From Biscogniauxia marginata (Eukaryota > Ascomycota > Sordariomycetes > Xylariales > Xylariaceae), in contig MU404069.1 in the NCBI GenBank assembly GCA_022695795.1, forward strand, positions 186,001 through 250,000: a stretch of DNA of 64,000 nt. The letters run 5' to 3'. A program made the position numbers and the translations under genes. The notes beneath the pieces were generated by a model. The model ran no database searches. It was not told the DNA's origin and was given only the letters and a program-made list of their open reading frames with translations. This document shows positions 23,663 through 34,365 of the stretch, in pieces. Positions within the stretch are counted from its first letter, which is position 1. Every line of letters begins with the position of its first letter.

Positions 23663-24587
23663 TATTTCCACAGACTGTATCGTCCACAAGTAGTATTGGT
23701 GTGTGTGTAAACGGAATGTAAATCACTCTTGAAGATCAATTGTAGCAACTGTAGGTCAGCCTTATGAGGGGAATAGATGGTGGAGATGGAGCTGGAAATG
23801 CGGAGGGTCTTGGCTGACATGCGTCGTATGCGCCCTATTCACCCGGCAATCCGGTTTCAGCTTTAATAGGCCAGATGAGGTACATAAGCGGGCAAGGCTT
23901 CGAGGGCGCCAAGGGCGGAGTTGTAGCTGGGAAACATACATAATGCTACCAACATCCTGTCGAGTCGGCATAGCTTAACTCATATTGAGTTATATCACTA
24001 TGTGAAATAGTGATCTTTTTCCTTTTCCTTTTTAGCCACACATTACTTTATGTTTGGGCGGGGAAACAAGCATGAGTTGTCGGACAATATGATTCACGCA
24101 ACTTAGGTCTCTATCTATATACAAGTGTCGGTGTTCCTTGCCTTGATAGGCCGATTTTGTGCCGTAGCTAGTCAGCAGTGACATCAAATATTGGTCAAAT
24201 TCTGAGGATATAAGATTCGGCGTTAGTAGGAGTATCGGTGTTACTACTTCTCAACCTCGGCGCTAATGAGACTGAGTGTGGATTACCAAGGTAGGTAGGT
24301 TAGGATGCCTCCTACAATATTCCCGGGCGATGACAAATCGTGGGCTGATATTGGGAATAAGTCACATAGGTTAACGTTGTATCACTAATTAACTGATTCA
24401 AGGATATACCTATATATATCAACTTGTACATTTCTTTACAACGTGATATCTGATTGAGTTAGAACAGAAGCATATTTCTAGAATTAACTATTAAGTAAAC
24501 CCACTGAGGTTTCTAAAGCTATGCCGCCTCCAAGAGGAACCTTTAACCCTCTAGAGGGCCCAGGTGTGCAAGACTAAATCATTGGCA
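23663..24587. other. Divergent promoter region between PLC (-) and SDR (+)
   Basis: 925 bases with no gene seen. Holds AGGTAGGTAGGTTAGG near 24291 and a TATATATA at about 24412. An ATG-less frame extension of the SDR begins at 24564 with GTG and was not used. Confidence 0.5.
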
Positions 24588-25576
24588 ATGCCTTATATTG
24601 ATGATATCGCCACTAACGATATTCTAGGTGACTATGATATGACTTCTATCGTACACAATGATACCTATCCAACCATCGACCCTTCCAACGCAGATTTCAC
24701 TGGAAAGGCCGTATTTATCACTGGTGCGACTAAAGGTCTTGGCAGAGCCATGAGTATATCATTCGCAAAGGCCGGGACGTCGATGATCGCCATCGGGGCC
24801 CGATCTGATCTTTCTGAGACAATCCAGGCGATGAAGGAAGCAGTGGCCAAGTTGGGGAAACCTGATCCGACAATACTACCCCTGAAATTAGACGTATCCA
24901 ACCACGAGAGCGTGCATGAGGCCGTCGCACATATTAGGGAGAAATTCGGTCGCCTTGACATCGTCATCAACAATGCCGGGATATTCAGCGGGACCGGCCT
25001 CATCGCAGATAGTGATCCAGATGGTTGGAAGAGATGTTTTGATGTCAACCTCTTAGGTCCGTACTTAGTGATGCGCGCATCCATACCCCTAATGCTGGAA
25101 GGGGGAGACAAAACGTTTATCACTGTCAGCAGCGTTGGTGCACACTGCCGTTCTCCGAGCTTGAGCGCATACCAGATCTCTAAACTTGCTGTTTTGCGCC
25201 TTAACGAGTTTGTCGTTGAAGAATATGGGGACAAAGGCGTTCTAGCGTACTGTATTCACCCGGGAAATATTCCGACAGACATTGTAGGTGGATTAGAAGG
25301 CCTATCGCCTGAACTGAGACCAGGTAAGCCTTATAATTGCTTCCTATGATGCCTTACTAGACTTTACCTACCTAGGTAGGAACAACTAATGCTTAGTTAA
25401 TAGTCTTCGTCGAAACCGCCGAGCTAAGTGCAGACTCCTTAGTTTATTTAACGTCGAAGAAAAGGGAGTGGCTTGGGGGTCGCTATATCAATGTTACCTG
25501 GGACCTCCCAGAACTGATGAACAAAGAGGACGATATTGTCAAGGGCGACAAGCTGAAAGTCAGACTAGTCATCTAA
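24588..25576 (+). CDS. Short-chain dehydrogenase/reductase, 302 aa
   Basis: NAD(P)-dependent oxidoreductase of the classical SDR family; substrate unknown. Exons 24588-25323 and 25404-25576 with an 80-nt intron. Rossmann motif TGATKGLG (45-52), NNAG (128-131), and catalytic Ser181 or Ser182, Tyr195 and Lys199 (SAYQISK). PGNIPTDIVGG follows. The first 35 residues before the Rossmann fold are longer than usual. The C-terminus YINVTWDLPEL is typical of a fungal subgroup with a 300-residue length. The intron contains a perfect 14-bp palindrome (25367-25380). No cluster partners adjoin. Confidence 0.92.
25367..25380. repeat. Palindrome CCTACCTAGGTAGG inside the SDR intron
   Basis: Perfect 14-bp palindrome. 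The 12-bp core CTACCTAGGTAG recurs exactly at 26646-26657 and 60543-60554, all in non-coding DNA. Confidence 0.85.
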
Positions 25577-26222
25577 GACTATTTGATAGAAAGGTGCCTC
25601 GGACCGCGCGTTGGTAGGACAGTTAAGGACGGTAGAATTGGCTGTCTCATCTTAGACGGACACTTTACAACATAGAGATTCTTCGACACTGCAGTGAAAT
25701 ATCATACAAACGAATATAGCCGAGGAAACTTCATATAACAATTTGATAAATGTGTATGCATGTAAGGGGTCTGAACGGGGTGGTGTAATGAGTTCTGCGG
25801 AATGCTGGGCATCGATTCTCCAGAGGGGGAATGAAATAAAAGAATATGGGAATTGCCGAACAATCCCCCATCTGTTAGAATGTTGCAATTGCCTAGATAT
25901 GTTTAGCTGCGAATAAACAAATGGAGGCTCCATGTAAGGTAACCTGTCTCACCTAGCATGAATCATTGACTAATTCTATCTTTGTTAACTTTCAATTCTT
26001 GTGTAATTGGGGTTCGAGTGATGACATATGCGATCGGGATGAACGCATCATGACTTAATGAACTTGTCACGACTTGAGCCTCGATCGCGTCCCTGCAAAC
26101 CTGGATTGGGTACTTATATCTAGATTTCCTCGTCGGTGTTCAACGTAGCCGTCAGGTTCTTAACATCCCCATCCCACAAGTCACTGTATTGTATAAAATC
26201 TACTATACGTCCCATCTCCAAG
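25577..26222. other. Intergenic region before the small repeat protein
   Basis: No gene seen. A 93-codon minus-strand frame (25933-25652) has no family resemblance and was not called. Confidence 0.5.
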
Positions 26223-26584
26223 ATGTCGTCTCATGGCAGCTCGAATACCGGCTCTAAGTCAAACACCGGAACAGCCTCTGCATTACGTACACCCGCAAAC
26301 GCTGGGGTGGGCGAGGACAAGCCCAAAGTATTTGACACCCAAGGCTCAATCGGCAAGCAGTTCACCGGTGAGTTCCGGACATCCCACCTCAGCTCGTTCG
26401 AGGTGCGATGGCCTGACCGAAGCTGACTTAGACCATAGAGCAAGGGGCAATTGGCGGTGCGGCTCAGAAAATCGGTAGCCCCCTAGATAAGGAGGGCGTC
26501 ATCGGTAAGCAATTCACGACAGAGGGCGGTATTGGCGGTTCGGTACAATCTGCACTGGGAGGTCAAGGGAGAAAGAGCAATTGA
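26223..26584 (+). CDS. Small Gly-rich protein with IGKQFT repeats, 96 aa
   Basis: Function unknown. Exons 26223-26367 and 26439-26584, with a 71-nt intron starting GTGAGT. The first 35 residues are Ser/Thr/Gly/Asn rich and probably disordered. Then the unit (S/V)IGKQFT occurs twice (about residues 43-49 and 71-77). Each copy is followed by an E/T-x-G-(A/G)-IGG stretch, giving two tandem units of about 28 residues. No signal peptide or membrane segment. This looks like a class of small fungal proteins expressed in spores or under stress, but that is only an impression. The spliced frame and the repeat running through the intron position support a real gene. Confidence 0.8.
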
Positions 26585-27005
26585 GGCCTCTTGTAATTGG
26601 CAGGGTTTGATAGATAGAGACAGGGTGTAAGTGCTTGTTACATACCTACCTAGGTAGATTTGATGATACGTTTACTTACGACATTAGCTTTCAACACTGA
26701 ACCATACATTATCAAATCAAATTATATACTATCATCTACACTAGCATTGGTTAGCGATATTTTTTTCTTTTTTTGATAGAGAAAGTAATTTTTGTCCCCT
26801 GTGCACTCAATTTCCGAAGCCCATGGTTGTGTGATATGTCAACCCTTGTTCCCAGGTAAATTAACGCTGTGACCCAACGCGTCAGCACGTTGTTAATCGC
26901 GTTGTCCCTATCTAAATACTTACTACCGGCATGCACATGGTATCTCAGTCATCCCATTTATCACTTATTTTGCAACACCATTCAGTGCCGGTACCTGGCG
27001 CAACA
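26585..27005. other. Intergenic spacer
   Basis: Contains the palindrome CTACCTAGGTAG at 26646-26657. No gene seen. Confidence 0.5.
26646..26657. repeat. Palindrome CTACCTAGGTAG
   Basis: Second of three exact copies in the window, 60 bases after the stop of the small repeat protein. Confidence 0.85.
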
Positions 27006-30000
27006 ATGTCTAACGGCAACAAACTTACTTCGCACAGTTTATATATTGACCCTATTTACGAAAAGTACGAGGAAGACCAGCGTAATGCCCTAGTCAAGTG
27101 GAAGGCCGCACTTGAGGCGTGCCTCAATGATATACACGATGTTGGCGGCTTCGGTACCGCAAAGCATATCAGCTCTTTCGTGAATCCTGGCTTGGAAGTG
27201 GTCGGCTCTCTCATTCCACTACCTTTGATTCCTCGTGATGCGGAAAATATCAAGCGCATCTGTAGACAAGCTCCCTTTGGTAAAGGAGACGAGACCGTCG
27301 TGGACACGTCTGTGCGAAAAACATGGGAGCTTGATCGTGGCCAGTTCCGTATATCAAACCCAGCGTGGGACTCGTTTCTCTTTAGTGTCCTAGCCGAAGT
27401 CTCTCAGAAACTGGGTATGTCAAATGTCGTAGCTGAGCCCTACAAACTACTACTATATGAAAAGGGGTCCTTTTTAAGAGGCACAAGGATTCTGAGAGAG
27501 CCCCTGGGATGATTGGAACGCTCGTTATCTCTCTTCCCTCAAAGCATGAGGGAGGTGAAGTCCACTTGAGTCACGGGGGAAAGACTCTTGTGTGCAAGAC
27601 CGCCCAATCATCTGCCTTCGATCTGTCAGCCCTCGCTTGGTACTCTGACGTGACTCATGAGGTCACCGAGCTGACCGCAGGCTATCGTCTGATTCTCACC
27701 TACAACATCATCTTGACGACCGGAAACGCCTCAAGCACTTCCCTATTTGCTAGCCAGCAAAACCAGCTCCGTACACTACTCACGGAATGGCGGGCAAGCG
27801 AATATGATGTTGAGCAGCAGCTATACGTTCTCGAGCATCAATATACACCATCCAGTTTGTCATTAAGGAATTTGAAGGGTCAAGACCGTGCTGTTTGTCA
27901 GGCTCTTCACCGTATCTGCTCGAGCAACGGTTTTCTTCTTCTCTTTGCCAAGGTCACCAAATCTCGGTATGAAGAAGAATATTGGGACGAAGGACTCCGT
28001 CTTTCCATTGACTCGATTCTGAACTGCGATGGCGTTGAGATTGCGTCAAAACTTGATATAAAAATGGAGGATATTCTTGGGCCAGACCCCTTTGAGGGTC
28101 GCGACGCTGATAGCGAGGACGAGGAATTCACTGGAAATGAGAGCATGCCAGCTACTCTTCGATATCACAATACAGTAAGTCACTTTATGTGCTTGGGAGC
28201 TTCCTATCCATCTCTAACTTCGAGACCTCTAACCCGAAATTTTAGGCTGCTATGATAATCCCGAGGAGAAGATTAGCCGAGTTCTTTAATCGTTGGGACA
28301 AAGATAAAAACGGAGGTATTGTCAATACGGCAATTGAGGATCTTGCCAAGAACAGAGACGACCCGGATATTTAAGATTCCGCAATCAAGTTGATGGACAT
28401 AGCTCTCCGCTTCCCTCTCAACGGTAGCGCACAAGCTGCTATTGCCAGGTGGGCAGTTACTCTACGAAGCGATGACCTCTATCGGAAAGCTGTTCGGTCT
28501 TGTCTTCTGGATTCATCCCTTGATGAGTTGATCATCGTGATAGCCCATGCTATCCGTGAGGCTTTTGCAGAGGATTACTCTAAGTTGCCCGATTGGAACT
28601 TCTGGTAAGCAGACTTCTCACATTCTCGCGCTTTCGAATTTCTATCTTCCGATTTGCCTCTAATATTTAGGCAGGTTGTCTGGACTTATCGCCAACTGTC
28701 ATAATCTTACGCAATTATCCTCTGCATTAACCCAGATTGAACACCTGCTCGGAGACAGCTCCATTCAAGGCAGTTTAAAGGAATGGCGATGTACTGTACT
28801 AGAGAAGCTGCTTGGTTCTAAGCGGGTGCTCGACAAACAGGACTACGATTTCATAATAGGGTTGTTGTGTGCGCGTGCAAATGACTTGGACTGGATTTCA
28901 ACTCGGTAAGATTAACAAGCCTTTATGCGCCCCTTCCTTGTTTCCTTTGCTTTTTTAAATTTACTCAATTTCTTGCTTGGCGTCACCGTATAGGCGGACC
29001 ACTCGGGTGATGCTCTAGTCAGTGTCCATCTTAGCTAACCATCCAATTTGGCAAAGGATCATTGCAAAGCTTGCCGATTCGGGCAATAGAATTCTCATTT
29101 CCTGTATACTCGAGTATTTGCTCTGGGATGACCGAGGTAAAAAGCTCACCAATGCTGAGGTTATTGCTAGAAGTATACTGCAGTCGTCGTCACCAAAGCT
29201 GAATCTAACAACTGAGGACCTCGCCAATTCCTATTTCCCATCACACACGAGAGAGCAAATGGGAGAGTATTGCGACGAGTTCGTCGGTCTTCTAAGCGAC
29301 TTCTTGAAGTTGAAATGGAATGATGAAGCTAAAGCACTGCTTGAGTCAAGTTGTAGCAGAATTGTGAGCACGCTGAATAGAGGGCCGACGTCGCACAAGC
29401 AGCTTGATCGCACAGGAATTAAACGTTTCCTCCTCTCCCTCATCTCAGTCCTCCAAGGATACTGGGTGGTGCCTCTTCCGTCGACACGATCCCTATTTGA
29501 GGCGCTTCTCCGAAAATACATCATCGCCGATATTCCTCAATATCCACAGAGACCGAGTGGCTGGGCTCACAAACCAAGGGGTTGTACCAATAACTGCTAC
29601 GACTGTCAAATCATAGATAAGTTCCTCCGGGATGATCTGGTTCAGGAGACTTCGTTTCAGATGGATGATAGGGAGCGTTTCCATGTCAAGTCACTTCTGC
29701 CGTCGGAAGTCTTCGAAATTCGCATAGACAGTAGTACGCGTCCCATTACACTTATCGTGAAGAAGAGAGGTACAGAATTTCAGGTAGATCTGAATACCTA
29801 TAGAGAACAACTACAAGTAGTTGAGGGTGAGCTGAAAATGTTCCGACATGAGTATACGAAGCAGTTGCTGGGGGATGACTTGTACCACGAGCTAATCATG
29901 TTGGAGTCGACGCCGGAGTCGGAAGGCGCTGCTAAAGGCGGCCCCGAAGCTAGGAAGAGGAAAGCTGAGGAACCGCCGGAACTGCCGAATGCTCTCAAAC

Positions 30001-30014
30001 GTCCGAAGCAGTAG
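27006..30014 (+). pseudogene. 2OG-Fe(II) dioxygenase-family protein, disrupted by a frameshift and two stops
   Basis: Remnant of a large (about 950-residue) fungal protein with an N-terminal prolyl-4-hydroxylase-like 2OG-Fe(II) domain. Reading resumes cleanly across three introns (28175-28245, 28605-28674, 28906-28993). Three lesions interrupt it: loss of one base in the T run 27471-27475, immediately before the iron-binding His-x-Asp; TAA at 28372-28374; and TAG at 29016-29018. Both stops are explained by C-to-T in Gln codons. Downstream of the frameshift, MIGTLVISLPSKHEGGEVHLSH and DVTHEVTELTAGYRLILTYN carry the family's strands and second iron His. The C-terminus has a KRKAEEP nuclear-signal-like stretch. 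If the frameshift is a sequencing error, the two stops still break it. Confidence 0.82.
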
Positions 30015-30155
30015 AATGTGTAATTGGGATATTTCTGTATAATATTTTGGAACTTTTTAGTGTCGTTAATAGTAACCACTCTCGCCGGAAGCTGTTTTGT
30101 AGACCTTGAGGTATCTACTAGTTGCAAATTCGTTACATTCCCTGCGAACATCACC

Positions 30156-32291
30156 TCATGTCAGGGGAGATATCTCTATACTATCAACAATTATCGACCC
30201 CTCCGTTGCCACTAGGCCTATCCCTCCCCCTTGATATTGAGCATCGTGGGCAATGACCGCAGTGGTGCCCACCCGGGCATGTATACCATCCCCTTTAGCC
30301 TCGATCGTGATCGTGTAAGGCGTATCAAGTTTCCAGTCAAATTCCACACTAGCCAGCTCTATCCTTTGTTCATCAAGGGCCTTGATCAACGTTACACTGT
30401 TATTGCCCGTAAAACAGAGCGCGTAATACCTGTTCAACCCCTGAACCCTCAGAGCGACACCAACCGGTCCTCCAATATTGATAATGAAGCCGTTAAAGGT
30501 AACTCTATAGGCTTCCCACTCCCTCGTGCCATAGCTAACAATACCCTCGCCGTAATCTTGAGCCACACTAAGTCCCTTATACGTGCGGAAGATATCCGCG
30601 CCATTCACGAAGGAACGTCTCCAGAAGTCGCCATGTGCAGCCTTATCCGGCTTCAGAACCAGCGTGGGGGTGCCATCCCACCGCAGATTATCCAGCCATA
30701 CCGTCCCATCTAATCGCCGAGGCACATTCGCTAGACGCTCCTTGTTTGATAGCACCAAGCCAAGCGCCTGGATCGACCGACTTCCCAGGCTGACAGGAAT
30801 CACCCATTCCAGAAGCTCTTCGGTCCCCGGAGCTAGTGATACGATATCACTACTATAGGTCTCCAGATCATCCGAAGCTGTGTAGGCCTTCAGTGCGAGC
30901 TGCACTTGCGCTGGGGCGGTGTTCTTTGCGTCCGCACGCACAATGGCCCTCACAATCTGGCCGGGATACACAAGTGGCGAGCCGACCAGGTCGTACCCTG
31001 ACATTTCACGGACCTCCGGCGGCGAGAAAGTCTGCGTGAGGACCTCTATCGGATCAGCAGCATTCGTCAGACCGGAGACCTGGATGGCAAGACCGGGTCT
31101 TCCCGCATTGTCGAGGCCCTGCTCGATTTTAACGAGGTGGGGCACGATGCTGTTGTTTCGCGTTGCCTGAAACCCCTGGACGCTGCCGGGAAGCGAAAAA
31201 TGGAACTGAGCACCGTGCTTCGGCGGCTTGAGCGGCTCCTCGCCCGCGAGCCGACGCCCCATGTTAGCTATGTCGAATGCAAGGCGCGCCGCGTTATTGA
31301 TCGAGTACCCGCCGTCGGCACTCGAGATGAGCGCCCGATCAGCGAGTGGTCCTCTCCAGTCTTGGCCATCCTCGAATGCCGATAGCCCATTGATGATTGC
31401 GACTAGGCATCCAACGTTACCCGAGTTGCAGTCTGTGTCCCAGCCACACGTGTTGATTATGTGAATCGCCTCGTGGAAATCGTGGCCAGCGTACAGGAGA
31501 GCCATGATCATGATACCATGGTTGGGTACGACGTGACAGAAGCCGCAAAATTTGTCGTACCCATATTTGTCCTCTATTCTCTGGCGAGTCGTTTTCCAGT
31601 CACCCTCCTCCTTCGACCATCGCCGCACGTCCGCAATCAGAGTTGCGATGAGGGAGTCTGTTGGTATGTACTGTAGGCCAATATCCAGGAGGTGGTCTAT
31701 ATCTTTGGATACGAAAGCTTCAGCTTCCATCGCGGCCCAAACTTTAGCAGCATAGACGGACTCGCCGTCATGACTAACGGATCCCGCGGCCTCTGCAAGT
31801 TTCGTCGCCAGTGTAGGATTTCCTGGGGCTACCAAGGCCCAGCCATCGATGAAAATCTGGGCACCTATCTGTTCTGCGACCGTCTTCCCATTCGTCTGGA
31901 TCGATCCGCTATGCGGTGCTTTGATGCCCTTCTTCAGATTTAGGTAGGCCGTGTGTTCGGTTGATACCCCCCTACCGCCCCACCAGAAGACGGTGCGACG
32001 ATTTATCACGTTGTTCAGCCAAGTCTTGCCGATATCTTCTGCTGAGAGGTCGGACTGTTTTCCGTGCTCCTCGAGCGCGCGGACAAATGTGAACGTTCCC
32101 GAAACGTCGTCGTCGGTCACTACCATAGGCACACTACATTTCTCGTGTACGTAGTAATGAATTGGACCCAGCTCATTTAGGATGCGTTGATGTGTCCAGC
32201 CTTCGAAGGGCCGCCCGACGTAGACCCCGATGAGCTTACCCAAGACGCCTGCGTACACTCTTTCCAGGTAGTCCGCGGGTAGCGGCGCCAT
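30156..32291 (-). CDS. ADP-ribosylglycohydrolase-family protein, 711 aa, intronless
   Basis: Members remove ADP-ribose from proteins or small molecules using two magnesium ions. N-terminal domain (about residues 8-355): LGKLIGVYVGRPFEG, the first metal site TDDDVSGTF (59-67), VPNHGIMIMALLYAGHDF, and the second metal site DTDCNSGNVG (285-294). All metal-binding Asp appear present. The C-terminal 350 residues look beta-rich and contain a segment ending in VGTTAVIAHDAQYQGGGIG-type strands; this resembles a carbohydrate-binding jelly roll and suggests action on a sugar or nucleoside conjugate. No signal peptide. It is head to head (309 bases) with a dead transporter. Confidence 0.92.
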   Translation of the reverse strand: MAPLPADYLERVYAGVLGKLIGVYVGRPFEGWTHQRILNELGPIHYYVHEKCSVPMVVTDDDVSGTFTFVRALEEHGKQSDLSAEDIGKTWLNNVINRRTVFWWGGRGVSTEHTAYLNLKKGIKAPHSGSIQTNGKTVAEQIGAQIFIDGWALVAPGNPTLATKLAEAAGSVSHDGESVYAAKVWAAMEAEAFVSKDIDHLLDIGLQYIPTDSLIATLIADVRRWSKEEGDWKTTRQRIEDKYGYDKFCGFCHVVPNHGIMIMALLYAGHDFHEAIHIINTCGWDTDCNSGNVGCLVAIINGLSAFEDGQDWRGPLADRALISSADGGYSINNAARLAFDIANMGRRLAGEEPLKPPKHGAQFHFSLPGSVQGFQATRNNSIVPHLVKIEQGLDNAGRPGLAIQVSGLTNAADPIEVLTQTFSPPEVREMSGYDLVGSPLVYPGQIVRAIVRADAKNTAPAQVQLALKAYTASDDLETYSSDIVSLAPGTEELLEWVIPVSLGSRSIQALGLVLSNKERLANVPRRLDGTVWLDNLRWDGTPTLVLKPDKAAHGDFWRRSFVNGADIFRTYKGLSVAQDYGEGIVSYGTREWEAYRVTFNGFIINIGGPVGVALRVQGLNRYYALCFTGNNSVTLIKALDEQRIELASVEFDWKLDTPYTITIEAKGDGIHARVGTTAVIAHDAQYQGGGIGLVATEGSIIVDSIEISPLT

Positions 32292-32600
32292 AGTTGTGTT
32301 TCAAGGAAAAAGCATTCGATAAATACGTGATAAAAGAGGTTGATAGGAGATAAGTATTTGATAGGCTCTTTAAGACATTCATCAAGGACGGGCATAGTAT
32401 AGTCCCACTACGGTATTGCTTATCTTCACCATACCATTCCCTACCCCGCGATCCAAGCCGGGCCTGGAGACTATATCCGGATGTGCAGTCTTGATCCCAC
32501 AATGCCGGCATGAAATCGGGCTAATCAATTACCGATGTCACTGACAGGCCCATTGCGCTAGGCTAAGCCGACACTATTAAAGAATGTCCTTAGGCTAGAT
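32292..32600. other. Divergent spacer between ADP-ribosylglycohydrolase and transporter remnant
   Basis: No gene or clear promoter motif seen. Confidence 0.5.
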
Positions 32601-33179
32601 ATGGCGACTTGTCGTACTCTGTGTTCTCTGGATTCCGGGTTTAGGGATCTCAGCTTCGATGGTAGCGGTATTGCCCTCATGGCAAAATATGTTTCCTGGA
32701 TCCCGACGACTTATATCGGTCGTCGAACCCTGATCGTGGTAGGGCTAGGCTTTTTTACAACTCTTCTGCTTCTCATCAGCATTATATCTTGTCCGCCTTC
32801 CTACGATGGAGTATAGGCACAGGCTGCGCTTGTAATTCGCTGGTCGAGGAGTTACTCATTCTTGCTAGACCCGGAATATTTCTGTATGGCCATAGAAATA
32901 TCGGCTACACAGTCGCGGGCTCGGGCTATATCTATTACTCGGATTTCCTATGATGCAATCAACATCGTCTATAACACCATCAACCCTTACCTTTCCAATC
33001 CTACTCAAGCAAATTCGAAAGGCAAGACGGCATTAGCATAGTTTGGTGTAGCGGTTTTCACTATGATCTGGGCAGTGCTCCGGCTGCCCCAGACGAGGGG
33101 CCGGACTTATGAGGAGCTGGACACTGTATTCGGGTTGAATATCCTACGTGAAGGTTTCCTAACATGCCGGTGGACATAG
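32601..33179 (+). pseudogene. C-terminal half of an MFS sugar transporter, decayed
   Basis: Two pieces in different frames. First, 32601-32816: YVSWIPTTYIGRRTLIVVGLG, the TM8-TM9 loop and following helix. Second, about 32821-33179: EISATQSRARAISITRISYDA, INPYLSNPT, KGKTALA, a TAG stop at about 33040, then LRLPQTRGRTYEELDTVFG. This matches the last five helices and the C-terminal signature of maltose/hexose permeases. The N-terminal seven helices are missing, the middle is truncated, and stops interrupt it. Its place beside the ADP-ribosylglycohydrolase suggests a former uptake partner, which is inference. Confidence 0.8.
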
Positions 33180-33421
33180 CTACTTCAGCAAATGACCTGA
33201 ATATTAGAAGCAGAGCACCTCATAGACTCGAACTTGTTAATCGCTACAAATGATCTAAACCTAATTTAACTACGTTTCCATGTACTTAAGTCCAATACAG
33301 GAGCTTTTTAAGAGATGGGGTTATTATGGACAAAACTTACAACCATACCTACACATCATTAAATGTTTTATAATAATATTCATTACAACATTTTAGTATT
33401 TTATTCGATGCTATGTGTTCA

Positions 33422-34365
33422 TCACCGCGCTGGCCCGTCCTTCCCCCATTTGAAGCAGTCTCCTGATGTACACGTAAGGTCAAACCATTCCATAACTTTC
33501 CCCTCTTGATTGCGAATGTCATGGGTTACTCCTCCCGCACTATATGCTTCAAGCCAACCAGTGCTTCCGTATATATACTTCGTCCAATTCGTGACTGGAG
33601 TGTCCAGTATTGTACTTGCGGGCGTTACGTCGAATCCAAAAACCGCCGTCCATTCCTTAACCTCTTCGCCGAAATTCGTATAGTTAAGTACTTCATCAGC
33701 GGTGCCATGGAATATCTGTATTTTCGGGCGCCATCCTGTGTATTCAGGATATCCAGATTTCACCATCGCTGCCCACTCCTCTCCGGTGTGGGTAATCTTT
33801 CCGGTAGCACATGCGTCGTTCCACACGCCATACCCGTCGCCAGCAAAGCAACCATAAGGGACTCCTGCGAATGCAGAACCGGCAACAAACATATCGGGAT
33901 AGCCCCTATCAACACACTAGTCATCATGGCACCGGACGAAACACCTGTGACAAAAACACGAGCCGGGTCGCCATGGTATTGATCGAGCGTCCATCGGACC
34001 ATGCTTGCTATCCCCAAGCTATCGCCACCAGCGTTGTGAGTCAGAGTGTCGTTGGAAGAAACATCCCAGCACTTATCGGCGGTGTTCGGACTGTCTGGAT
34101 AGATGACGATAAATCCATATCGATCAGCTAAAGTGGCATACTGAGATCCAGCGTAGGAAGCCTGAGCGTCTCCGTGGCACCAGTGGGGGTTCACCAATAT
34201 TGGTGGATTAGAGACAAGTTCATCAGGAACGTATATGTAAAAGCCAACATTCCTAGGATTCGGACCAAAGTCCGTCGAGACTTTTTGTAACGATGTACCA
34301 CGTACAAGGAGGGATGCGCTCTGAATAAGACACACGAAAGCAGCTGCTTGTAATTTCCACAGCAT
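33422..34365 (-). pseudogene. Secreted CE1-type esterase (acetylxylan/feruloyl esterase) with one frameshift
   Basis: Polysaccharide esterase that would remove acetyl or feruloyl groups from plant xylan outside the cell. Frame 1 (34365 down to about 33899): signal peptide MLWKLQAAAFVCLIQSASLL, then PHWCHGDAQ, YGFIVIYPDSPNTADKCWDVSS, and the nucleophile elbow GVSSGAMM. The frame slips by one base at about 33893-33898 and continues in frame 2: MFVAGSAFAGVPYGCF, FHGTADEVLNY (catalytic Asp), GGVTHDIR (catalytic His), stop at 33422. All catalytic residues survive, so a single lost base is the only lesion seen; no intron fits. It is either a very young pseudogene or a sequencing error. Confidence 0.85.

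Noticed and set aside
24665..25234. 189-codon minus-strand frame opposite the SDR
   Set aside because: Lies wholly antisense to a clear SDR with motifs on the plus strand; no family resemblance.
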